Shown here: one piece after another, positions 1-5,095 of the stretch | Position numbering within the stretch: position 1 is the stretch's first letter | Layout: every line of letters begins with the position of its first letter | Source of the DNA: Rhodospirillales bacterium | GTDB lineage: Bacteria; Pseudomonadota; Alphaproteobacteria; Acetobacterales; Acetobacteraceae | DNA length: 5,095 bases | NCBI GenBank assembly: GCA_028866445.1 | Contig: JAGWIE010000123.1 | Coordinates: 1-5,095, forward strand | Direction of reading: 5' to 3' | The notes under the pieces: model-generated | Told to the model about the DNA's origin: nothing | What the model saw: only the letters and a program-made list of their open reading frames with translations | The model's database searches: none | Program-made: the position numbers and the translations under genes

Positions 1-8
1 TCGTTCAT
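1..8 (-). CDS. 5' end of a gene running off the left edge (first codons only)
   Basis: The minus strand has an ATG at 8-6 followed by AAC and then GA at the window edge, so only Met-Asn and part of a third codon (Asp or Glu) are visible. The start is supported by a strong Shine-Dalgarno: minus-strand AAAGGAG at 22-16, with 7 nt between it and the ATG. It has the same strand as the three genes to its right, but 330 bp of non-coding DNA, including a parS-like site, separates it from them, so it probably has its own promoter. The product cannot be identified from two residues. The parS nearby makes an origin-region gene possible, but nothing visible proves it. The call rests on the ribosome-binding site alone. 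Confidence 0.6.
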
Positions 9-179
9 GGGTCAGCTCCTTTCAGTTGAAAGAAGCCAACATGCTCGGACCGTATCCGGCCGACCTCAACAAAACCTCAGGCTAGACGTTCAGGCAACGA
101 CCTAACCATCAGCACCAATCCCGCGCAGCGGGTTCGTTCAACGGCCCAAAACAGTCATCGCCAGTCGTACACCGCAATC

Positions 180-213
180 ATAATATTCCGAACTCAAACC
201 AAAACCCTGTCAA
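180..213 (-). promoter_or_regulatory. Possible promoter for the leftmost minus-strand gene
   Basis: On the minus strand a perfect -35 hexamer TTGACA lies at 213-208, and an AT-rich -10-like segment AATATTAT lies at 187-180. The best -10 reading TATTAT (185-180) is 22 nt from the -35, which is too long; GAATAT (188-183) gives 19 nt but a poorer match. Transcription would run left with a leader of about 165 nt before the ATG at 8, carrying the 120-132 hairpin. The geometry is imperfect, so this is only a candidate. Confidence 0.3.
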
Positions 214-287
214 CCATTTTCCATCAAAAACCAGAATCCTTCACAATCAAAAACTAACGCGCTGTTATTAACGAATTTCCCCACAAA

Positions 288-303
288 TGTTCCACGTGGA
301 ACA
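288..303. other. parS: parS centromere site (ParB/Spo0J binding palindrome)
   Basis: The 16-mer TGTTCCACGTGGAACA is a perfect palindrome, and the symmetry extends to 20 bp (286-305, AA before and TT after). It matches the widely conserved bacterial parS consensus (TGTTNCACGTGNAACA class; Bacillus subtilis TGTTTCACGTGAAACA; pseudomonad sites with the same CC/GG form). ParB dimers load on such sites as CTP-dependent sliding clamps, and ParA then separates the sister origins. The site is intergenic, 35 bp past the end of the oxidoreductase gene. parS sites often fall inside genes as well, but a perfect copy in a short spacer is unlikely to be chance. No second CACGTG-centred copy was noticed in the window. 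A regulator binding an E-box-like palindrome is the alternative. Confidence 0.85.
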
Positions 304-310
304 TTGCCAG

Positions 311-346
311 AACACCCCCCACCCCTTAATTCAGCCCATCACCCCC
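311..346 (-). other. G-run cluster with G-quadruplex potential after the oxidoreductase stop
   Basis: Read on the minus (coding) strand, four G runs follow each other around and beyond the oxidoreductase stop codon: G5 (346-342), G3 (337-335), G4 (325-322) and G6 (320-315), with loops of 4, 9 and 1 nt. This fits a relaxed three-tetrad G-quadruplex pattern (one loop exceeds 7 nt). It could slow RNA polymerase at the operon end, where no classical hairpin-plus-T-tract terminator is visible. It may also be simple base-composition bias. Confidence 0.35.
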
Positions 347-1748
347 GCATCAACCCCAGCATCCGCGCCGCCAAAGCCTGCGCCATTCGCCGCCGCCAGC
401 TTCCACTACGCGGGTTGGCCAGCACCCTGTCCTCAAGCCCAAAACTGTTGACGATGGCGTTATAGCCCAGCCAGCGCAGCGGCTCCGGCTCCCAGCGCCG
501 CAGCGCGTCCTTCATCTCCTTGTCCCGTATCACCCAGGGCTGGCGCGTCTCCACGCTCTCTTGCCCCAGAATCAAATCCGCCAGCGTCCGCCCGCCAAGG
601 TTGGAAGCCCCCACACCCTCGCCACCATACCCGCCGGAAATTGCGATGCGGTTTTTCGAATCCAGCAGCATATGCGGATGAAACCGGCGAGACATGCCAA
701 GATTCCCGCCCCAGCGATGCGTAATCCGCACCCCCTTCAATTGCGGAAAAATCTCCCCCAGCAAATACCGCCGCAAACCTTCTTCCGCTTCGGTCAGCGT
801 AAAATCATTCCGCAATTTGCCGCCAAACCGGTAACCGCCCCGCGCCCCAAAGGCGAGCCGGTTATCCGCCGTGCGCTGCCCATAAGTCACCTGCCGGCTG
901 AATTCGCTGAAACTCTGCCCGCGCGAAAGCCCAATGCCCGCCCAAACATCTTCCGGCAGAGGCTCGGTGGCAATCAGCATACTCTGCACCGGCAATTGGT
1001 AATCCCCCAAAGGTGGCAGGCTGCCGGCATAGCCTTCCACGGCGGGCACCACCCAATCAGCTTTCATCCGGCCCTCGGCGGTGCGAATTTCCCCTGGCTG
1101 CCACTGCGTCACCCGGCTCTGCTCGTAAATCTTCACCCCCAGCCGCTCCACCGCCTCGGCCAGGCCGCGCGCCAGCTTCGCGGGCTGAATGGTGGCGCAA
1201 TGCGGGGTGTAAACTGCGCCCAACGCTCCCGGCATGCGCAGCTCCTGCGTCAACTCAGCAGCGCTCAGCCAGTGGGCATCCGCTTCACTCTGGCCCTCGG
1301 CATAAAGGTCCTTCAGCCAACCGCGCAGGCGGGTTTCCTGCTCGGGGTAGCGCGCCGCGCAATAAAGCGTCCCGCCTTTGCGGAAATCGCAGCCAATGCC
1401 TTCTTCCCGCACAACCCGGCCCACTTCATCCGGTATGCCATGCAGCAAATCCCAGCTTTCCCGCCGCCTGGGCTCCGGCAGATGGCCCACCACCCGTTCC
1501 TCACCCAGCACAGCCCCCATCACCCAGCCGCCATTGCGGCCAGAGGCGCCGAACCCGGCGGTCTCGGCCTCCACCACCACAATGTTCAGCCCCGGCGCGC
1601 GGGTTTTTAAATAATAGGCGGTCCACAGCCCGGTATAGCCCGCGCCGATAATGGCGATGTCGGCGCTAACATCACCCCCCAAAGCCGGGCGGGGCGTTAT
1701 CTCGCCAACCCCGTCCATCCACAGGCTGATGCCGCGCCAGTTGCTCAT
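339..1748 (-). CDS. FAD-dependent oxidoreductase, DAO family (PuuB/OrdL-like)
   Basis: A 469-residue flavoenzyme of the D-amino-acid oxidase (DAO) fold, expected to oxidise an amine or amino acid in the cytosol; the substrate cannot be read from the sequence. The N-terminal Rossmann motif GAGYTG is at residues 35-40, followed by the acidic ribose-binding Glu60 at the end of strand beta-2 (VVVE) and the family motif GASGRNGG at 67-74. The second FAD-contact segment, GYGGEGVGASN, is near 373-383. The C-terminal tail with EPEPLRWLG is shared by gamma-glutamylputrescine oxidase-like proteins. Length is normal and there is no signal peptide. The ATG at 1748 overlaps the stop of the upstream SCO gene as ATGA, and no good ribosome-binding site precedes it, so translational coupling is likely. 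It is the last gene of the probable operon. Family is certain; specific function is not. Confidence 0.92.
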   Translation of the reverse strand: MSNWRGISLWMDGVGEITPRPALGGDVSADIAIIGAGYTGLWTAYYLKTRAPGLNIVVVEAETAGFGASGRNGGWVMGAVLGEERVVGHLPEPRRRESWDLLHGIPDEVGRVVREEGIGCDFRKGGTLYCAARYPEQETRLRGWLKDLYAEGQSEADAHWLSAAELTQELRMPGALGAVYTPHCATIQPAKLARGLAEAVERLGVKIYEQSRVTQWQPGEIRTAEGRMKADWVVPAVEGYAGSLPPLGDYQLPVQSMLIATEPLPEDVWAGIGLSRGQSFSEFSRQVTYGQRTADNRLAFGARGGYRFGGKLRNDFTLTEAEEGLRRYLLGEIFPQLKGVRITHRWGGNLGMSRRFHPHMLLDSKNRIAISGGYGGEGVGASNLGGRTLADLILGQESVETRQPWVIRDKEMKDALRRWEPEPLRWLGYNAIVNSFGLEDRVLANPRSGSWRRRMAQALAARMLGLMRG

Positions 1749-2323
1749 TCCGCTGCCACGCGCCGCAAATCAGCGGCAATGCCCGCTATATCCGGTTTCA
1801 CCGTATCCAGCCCGGCGATGATAAATTCCGGCGCGCCCCGGGCATTAAACACATAAACCGCGGCTGAATGAGTCACGCTGTATACCGGCGTTTTCACCAC
1901 TGAGAACACCACCCGGTAGCGCCGCGCCAGTGTGTAGAGCTCATCCGCCGTGCCGCGCAGCCCCACCACATTGCTGCCGAACAAGCCGGTGTATTGCGTC
2001 AAAACTTGGGGCGTGTCGCGGTCCGGGTCCACGGTCACGAACAACACTTTCACCTTGTCCGCCGCCTTGCCCATGGCTTCCTGCACGCGTTGCATGTTGT
2101 AGAGCGTGGTGGGGCATACATCCGGGCAATTGGTGTAGCCGAAATAAAGCAGCACCACCGCGCCTTTGAAATCCGCCTCTGTAACCTGCTTGCCGGTCTG
2201 CACATCATTCATGGTAAAGGAAAGCGGCGGCACCAGCCCGCTAATGTTCACGTCCTGCTTGGAAAGATCATGATGGCACGCGGCCAAGGCGAGGGGGCTT
2301 GCGAGTAAAAGGCGGCGTTTCAT
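1745..2323 (-). CDS. SCO1/SenC-family copper chaperone, lipoprotein
   Basis: A 192-residue protein of the SCO1/SenC/PrrC family: a thioredoxin fold that binds copper and helps assemble the CuA centre of cytochrome c oxidase or acts in thiol redox. All three copper ligands are present: CPDVC (Cys66, Cys70) in the context FGYTNCPDVCPTT, and His152 in VTHSAAVYVF. VDPDRDTP (98-105) is another family hallmark. Residues 1-16 form a lipoprotein signal, with KRR, a short hydrophobic stretch, and the lipobox LAAC ending at Cys16, so the mature protein is probably anchored to the outer face of the inner membrane. The ATG at 2323 is preferred over an in-frame TTG at 2350 because it gives this signal peptide and has a GAGG ribosome-binding site 8 nt upstream. 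It starts 39 nt after rmuC and overlaps the next gene by 4 nt. No oxidase subunit gene is adjacent, so its client is unknown. Confidence 0.94.
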   Translation of the reverse strand: MKRRLLLASPLALAACHHDLSKQDVNISGLVPPLSFTMNDVQTGKQVTEADFKGAVVLLYFGYTNCPDVCPTTLYNMQRVQEAMGKAADKVKVLFVTVDPDRDTPQVLTQYTGLFGSNVVGLRGTADELYTLARRYRVVFSVVKTPVYSVTHSAAVYVFNARGAPEFIIAGLDTVKPDIAGIAADLRRVAAE

Positions 2324-2362
2324 GGGCGGAGCCTCGCGCAACCAGGGCAAGCTGGCAAGGCA

Positions 2363-3595
2363 CTACTCCTCGGCTTCTTCCGCCAGCCCCAGCAGCGCCT
2401 GCGCGGCATTGGCCTCCACCACCTCCACGGTTTTCAGCACGCGGCCCATGGCGCGGGTGCGGGTGCGCACCCGCTCGATGTTATTGCTCATCGTGCTGGC
2501 ATTCTGCGCCAGCTTCGCCAGCGCGTCGTCCATCTTCACCATCTCGGTCTTGGTGGCGCCCAGAATCTGCCCAATCTCACCCGCGCGTTTCTCCAAATCC
2601 AGCGTCACATGGCCAAGATGGATGGTTTGCAGCAAGGCGGGCAAAAGCGATGGCCCCAGCACAATCACCCGCTCCTTCGCCCGCACATCGTCAATCAGCC
2701 CCGGTATCCGCGCCACCTCAGCAAACAAGCCATCAGAGGGCAGATACAGCACGGCGAAATCCACCGTCTCCGGCGGGCAGATATATTTCTCGCGGATCTT
2801 CCGCGCCTCACCCCGCACCCGTATGGCCAGCCCGTCCCGCGCCGCGCGTTCGGCCTCGGCATCCGCCGCGTCAGCGGCCAGCAGCAGCCGGTCATAATCC
2901 TCGGTCGGGAATTTCGCGTCGATCGGCAGCCAAAGCACCTCGCGCGATGGCATGCGCAGCGCGAAATCCACCCGCTCGCGCGAGGTATCCTTCAGCGCGA
3001 AATTCGGCTGGTAAGCACCGGGGGGCAGAATCTGCTCCAGCAAGGCCGCCAATTGCGCCTCGCCCCAGCCGCCGCGGGTTTTCACGTTGGAGAACAGTCG
3101 CTTCAAATCCCCCACCTGCTTGGCCGCCGCCTGCACCTCGCCCATCGCCAATTGCACCTGGGCGAATTGCTCCAGCACCCTGGCGAAGGAGGCTGTCATC
3201 TGCTGCTCCACCGCCTCATGCAGCTTCTCGTTCACGCTGGTCTGAATGGTGGTCAGCCGTGCTTCCAGAAGCTGCGTGGTTTTTAGCGATTCCTCTGCCG
3301 CCTGGCGGCGCAAATTATCTATTGTTGCGGCGACGTTCTGGGTGGCAACGGAAATCTGCTCGAAGGATTTGGAAAGCGCATCGGTGGTGCCGGTCTGGAT
3401 GGCGCTGGTCAGCCGCCCTTCCATGGCGCTGAGGGACTGGCGCAAAAACTCAGCCTCAGCCCGGTTGCCAGCGAACAGCTTGTCCAGCTCCAGTTTCAGC
3501 CGCAGCGGCGCTGCCTGCGCGGCGCGCCAGGCGAGCAAAGCAAAACCAGAAGCGGCAATGGCGGCAACAAGGGCGAGGGCAGGGAGCATATTCAT
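2363..3595 (-). CDS. rmuC: DNA recombination protein RmuC
   Basis: A 410-residue RmuC homologue. RmuC is a membrane-anchored protein with a nuclease-like domain; in E. coli it limits recombination at inverted repeats, and its biochemistry is poorly defined. From the ATG at 3595: one N-terminal transmembrane segment (about 3-22), a long helical coiled-coil region (about 35-165), then the conserved core with TRGGWGEAQL (173-182), ERVDFALRM, LPIDAKFPTEDY (223-234, including the Asp226/Lys228 pair typical of the domain), YLPSDGLFAEV and GPSLLPALLQTI (314-325), and a helical acidic tail. The reading frame stays open to 3730, but the extra 45 residues look non-coding and would run through the divergent promoter into the slipin gene, so 3595 (or Met at 3589) is chosen. 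No strong ribosome-binding site is visible there. It is the first gene of the probable minus-strand operon. Confidence 0.95.
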   Translation of the reverse strand: MNMLPALALVAAIAASGFALLAWRAAQAAPLRLKLELDKLFAGNRAEAEFLRQSLSAMEGRLTSAIQTGTTDALSKSFEQISVATQNVAATIDNLRRQAAEESLKTTQLLEARLTTIQTSVNEKLHEAVEQQMTASFARVLEQFAQVQLAMGEVQAAAKQVGDLKRLFSNVKTRGGWGEAQLAALLEQILPPGAYQPNFALKDTSRERVDFALRMPSREVLWLPIDAKFPTEDYDRLLLAADAADAEAERAARDGLAIRVRGEARKIREKYICPPETVDFAVLYLPSDGLFAEVARIPGLIDDVRAKERVIVLGPSLLPALLQTIHLGHVTLDLEKRAGEIGQILGATKTEMVKMDDALAKLAQNASTMSNNIERVRTRTRAMGRVLKTVEVVEANAAQALLGLAEEAEE

Positions 3596-3643
3596 GAAGC
3601 CAGGGTAGCGCCTCGTGCCGAGTCGCGGGCAAAGCGGATTTAG

Positions 3644-3651
3644 GTTATAAC
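3644..3651. promoter_or_regulatory. Symmetric -10-like element between rmuC and the slipin gene
   Basis: The 79-bp spacer 3596-3674 between two divergent genes contains the perfect palindrome GTTATAAC. It offers TATAAC (5 of 6 to the TATAAT consensus) on both strands: 3646-3651 on plus and 3649-3644 on minus. On plus, transcription would begin near 3658, just before the slipin ribosome-binding site AGGAG (3664-3668). On minus it would give an rmuC leader of about 40 nt. No convincing -35 hexamer is visible on either side, so strength and direction are uncertain. Confidence 0.45.
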
Positions 3652-3674
3652 GCATTTGAACCCAGGAGACCGTC

Positions 3675-4577
3675 ATGAACAGTGCCGTCACCCTTATCTC
3701 CGCCGTCATCGTGCTGCTTGGCGTTGCCATTGGCTATGTGCTCAATTCGCCGGTTATCGGTGTCGTCATCGTGCTGGTGGGCGTCATCCTAGCCCTCACT
3801 TTGCGCACCGCGGCGGAGTGGGAGCGCGCGGTGGTGCTGCGGCTGGGGCGCTTTGCGGGCGTGCGCGGGCCTGGCCTATATTTCCTCATCCCGGCCATCG
3901 AGATCGTCTACGCCACGGTGGATACCCGCCGGCAGAGCACCCGCATCTCTGCTGAGGATACCCTCACCGCCGATGCGGTTTCCGTCACCATGGATTCCAT
4001 TCTGTTCTGGCGCGTGACGGATGTGAAGCGCGCCGCCACCGAGCTGACGGATTACCAGAACATGATCGCTCAGGTGGCGCAAACCTCATTACGGGAGGTG
4101 ATTTCAGCGACCACGATGACGGATATACTCTCCAACCGCGAGGCGATGGATGAAAGGCTGCAAGCCCTCATTCGCCGCAAATCCGATGGCTGGGGCATTG
4201 GCGACATCACCGTGGAAATAAGGGATGTGAAAATCCCGCCCGAGCTGAACGATGCGATGAGCCGCAACGCCCAGGCGGAGAAGGAGAAACAGGCGCGCGT
4301 GACATTGGCGAGTGCGGAAATCGCCATCGCCCAGCAGATTGTCGACGCCGCGCAAATCTATCAGGAAAATCCAGTGGCCTTGCAAATCCGGCAGATGGGG
4401 CTGATCTACGACATGAACAAAGACCGTGGCGCCACCATCCTGGTGCCGACGACAATGACCGAGGCTTTGGGAACCGTTGTGGCGCTGAGCACGGCGCAAC
4501 AACAGCAGCCCGCACCAAAACCCGCGCAGCCCAGGCCAGCCACACCGCCACCGGGCGGCAGCGTGCCGCAGGCCTAA
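3675..4577 (+). CDS. Slipin (stomatin-like SPFH/Band 7 membrane protein)
   Basis: A 300-residue prokaryotic stomatin homologue, expected to oligomerise on the inner membrane and form lipid-associated scaffolds; the precise role is unknown for most members. Two hydrophobic segments (about 5-22 and 27-43) precede the SPFH domain, which begins at WERAVVLRLGRF (49-60) and includes GPGLYFLIP (65-73), the TSLREVI segment (137-143), WGIGDITVEIRDVKIPPEL (173-191) and the charged helix QAEKEKQARV (200-209). A helical region follows with an ATILVPTTM strand (253-261). The tail from about 275 is Gln/Pro/Ala-rich low complexity and probably disordered. The start has a clear ribosome-binding site, AGGAG at 3664-3668, 6 nt upstream. 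Slipins are typically encoded beside NfeD, but none is present on either side here. It is transcribed alone, divergent from rmuC and convergent with ilvN. Confidence 0.94.
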   Translation: MNSAVTLISAVIVLLGVAIGYVLNSPVIGVVIVLVGVILALTLRTAAEWERAVVLRLGRFAGVRGPGLYFLIPAIEIVYATVDTRRQSTRISAEDTLTADAVSVTMDSILFWRVTDVKRAATELTDYQNMIAQVAQTSLREVISATTMTDILSNREAMDERLQALIRRKSDGWGIGDITVEIRDVKIPPELNDAMSRNAQAEKEKQARVTLASAEIAIAQQIVDAAQIYQENPVALQIRQMGLIYDMNKDRGATILVPTTMTEALGTVVALSTAQQQQPAPKPAQPRPATPPPGGSVPQA

Positions 4578-4610
4578 TTGTTGCGGTCAGCAGGGTTTTT
4601 TAGAGCCGGA

Positions 4611-4632
4611 TGATTTTAGGGCGATAAAATCA
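4611..4632. terminator. Inverted repeat between convergent genes, possible weak terminator
   Basis: The 52-bp spacer between the slipin stop and the acetolactate synthase stop holds an 8-bp perfect inverted repeat: TGATTTTA (4611-4618), loop GGGCGA, TAAAATCA (4625-4632). Its right arm includes the ilvN stop codon. The stem is AT-rich and is not followed by a T-tract on either strand. A six-T run at 4596-4601 lies 8 nt after a weak 5-bp GC stem (CCGCA 4566-4570 with TGCGG 4582-4586), which could help end slipin transcription. Neither is a classical intrinsic terminator. Confidence 0.35.
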
Positions 4633-5095
4633 AGTAATCGTCTTCACGCCACGCGCAATCGCCGCAACGCCAGTGCGGGAAACTTCCGCCAGCCCCAGCG
4701 GCCGCATCAATTCCAGAAACGCATCCAGCTTATCGGTGGCGCCGGTGAGTTCGAAGGTAAAACTTTCCGTTGTCGCGTCTATCACCCGGGCGCGGAACGC
4801 ATCAGCCAGGCGCAGCGCCTCGGCGCGTTTCTCGCCCGTGCCCAGAACCTTGATCAGCGCCAGTTCGCGGGCCAGATGCGGGCCTTCGGAAAGGTCCAGC
4901 ACCTTATAAACCGGCACCAGCCGGTCAAGCTGCGCTTTAATCTGCTCGATCACCATCGCCGTGCCGCTGGTTACCAGGGTGATGCGGCTTTTGGAGCCGT
5001 CGCGCTCCACCGGCGCCACGGTGAGGTTGTCGATGTTATAGCCCCGGCCTGAAAAAAGCCCGATGACGCGCGCCAGCACGCCGGATTCATTCTCC
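4630..5095 (-). CDS. ilvN: Acetolactate synthase small (regulatory) subunit, 5' end cut by the window
   Basis: The regulatory subunit of acetohydroxyacid synthase (IlvN/IlvH), which activates the catalytic subunit and confers valine feedback inhibition in branched-chain amino-acid synthesis in the cytosol. 154 complete codons are visible. The first, ENESG then VLARVIGLFSGRGYNI, align with E. coli IlvH residues 10 onward, so about ten or more N-terminal residues lie outside the window. A GTG at 5079 is an internal codon, not the start. The N-terminal ACT domain covers roughly the first 70 visible residues, and the C-terminal domain follows, ending near TGVAAIARGVK. The Asn, Gly and Asn positions matching E. 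coli Asn11, Gly14 and Asn29, where changes cause valine resistance, are intact, so the enzyme is predicted to be valine sensitive. The large-subunit gene is expected just beyond the right edge. ilvC does not follow downstream. Confidence 0.97.
   Translation of the reverse strand, partial: ENESGVLARVIGLFSGRGYNIDNLTVAPVERDGSKSRITLVTSGTAMVIEQIKAQLDRLVPVYKVLDLSEGPHLARELALIKVLGTGEKRAEALRLADAFRARVIDATTESFTFELTGATDKLDAFLELMRPLGLAEVSRTGVAAIARGVKTIT

Larger units (their letters stand above)
9..338. other. Non-coding intergenic region, AT-rich and C/A-biased, containing parS
   Basis: No credible gene lies in this 330-bp stretch. The only plus-strand reading (ATG at 7, about 32 codons) has no room for a ribosome-binding site in the window. 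Positions 181-260 contain 25 C and 4 G on the plus strand and are about 64% A+T, unlike the GC-rich genes around them. Visible structures are: the parS-like palindrome at 288-303; a GC hairpin at 120-132 (CCCGC, loop GCA, GCGGG); a small inverted repeat at 19-32 (CTTTCA-GT-TGAAAG) that overlaps the ribosome-binding site of the leftmost gene; an IHF-like match at 245-257 (AATCAA-AAAC-TAA, one mismatch to WATCAANNNNTTR); and a weak DnaA-box-like TTCCCCACA at 277-285 (7 of 9 to TTATCCACA). Only the parS call is strong. Confidence 0.75.

Noticed and set aside
7..105. About 32-codon plus-strand frame at the left edge
   Set aside because: Only six bases precede the ATG, no ribosome-binding site is visible, and the region is better explained as the leader of the minus-strand gene starting at 8.
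120..132. GC hairpin CCCGC-GCA-GCGGG as an intrinsic terminator
   Set aside because: The stem is only 5 bp, and neither strand has a T-tract after it.
255..285. CtrA-type binding sites (TTAA-N7-TTAA) near the putative origin-like DNA
   Set aside because: TTAA occurs at 268-271, but no second half-site lies at the required spacing on either strand.
561..1610. 349-codon plus-strand open frame opposite the oxidoreductase gene
   Set aside because: Its product is rich in Pro, Arg, His and Ala with no recognisable domain, and the opposite strand encodes a complete, well-conserved flavoenzyme. Long antisense frames are expected from GC-rich codon bias.
2324..2350. TTG start giving nine extra residues on the SCO protein
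   Set aside because: It would place extra residues ahead of a good lipoprotein signal; the ATG at 2323 has its own GAGG ribosome-binding site.
2299..3432. 377-codon plus-strand open frame opposite rmuC
   Set aside because: Low-complexity Pro/Arg/Ser/Ala composition and no family resemblance; it lies wholly antisense to the conserved RmuC core and the start of the SCO gene.
3596..3730. 45-residue N-terminal extension of RmuC
   Set aside because: It would cross the divergent promoter and the slipin start, looks unlike RmuC proteins, and the natural start with an immediate transmembrane segment is at 3595.

Overview
The window reads as about 5.1 kb of GC-rich chromosome from a proteobacterium, most likely an alphaproteobacterium (perhaps Rhodospirillales/Acetobacteraceae; this placement is inferred from codon use and protein flavour and is not firm). 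Five protein families are recognised in full or nearly so, all of ordinary chromosomal type. No transposase, integrase, tRNA, rRNA or CRISPR array was seen.

Layout from left to right. Positions 1-8 hold only the first codons of a minus-strand gene that leaves the window, with a good Shine-Dalgarno. Positions 9-338 are non-coding, with an AT-rich, strongly C/A-biased part (181-260) and, at 288-303, a perfect 16-bp parS-type palindrome (TGTTCCACGTGGAACA), the ParB/Spo0J centromere site. Positions 339-3595 hold three minus-strand genes that form a probable operon in the order rmuC, SCO1/SenC-type copper chaperone lipoprotein, FAD-dependent amine/amino-acid oxidoreductase (the last two overlap by ATGA). 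A 79-bp divergent spacer with a symmetric -10-like GTTATAAC separates rmuC from a plus-strand slipin (stomatin/SPFH) membrane protein at 3675-4577. This converges on the acetolactate synthase small subunit gene (minus strand, 4630 to beyond the right edge), across a 52-bp spacer with a short inverted repeat.

How the genes work together. No single pathway links them. RmuC acts in DNA maintenance, SCO in copper delivery or thiol redox at the outer face of the inner membrane, the oxidoreductase in cytosolic amine or amino-acid oxidation, the slipin in inner-membrane organisation, and the acetolactate synthase subunit in valine feedback control of branched-chain amino-acid synthesis. The strongest non-gene signal is parS. 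Because chromosomal parS sites usually lie near oriC, it suggests that the window is origin-proximal, or lies on a replicon using the same ParABS specificity. I found no convincing undescribed multi-gene system.
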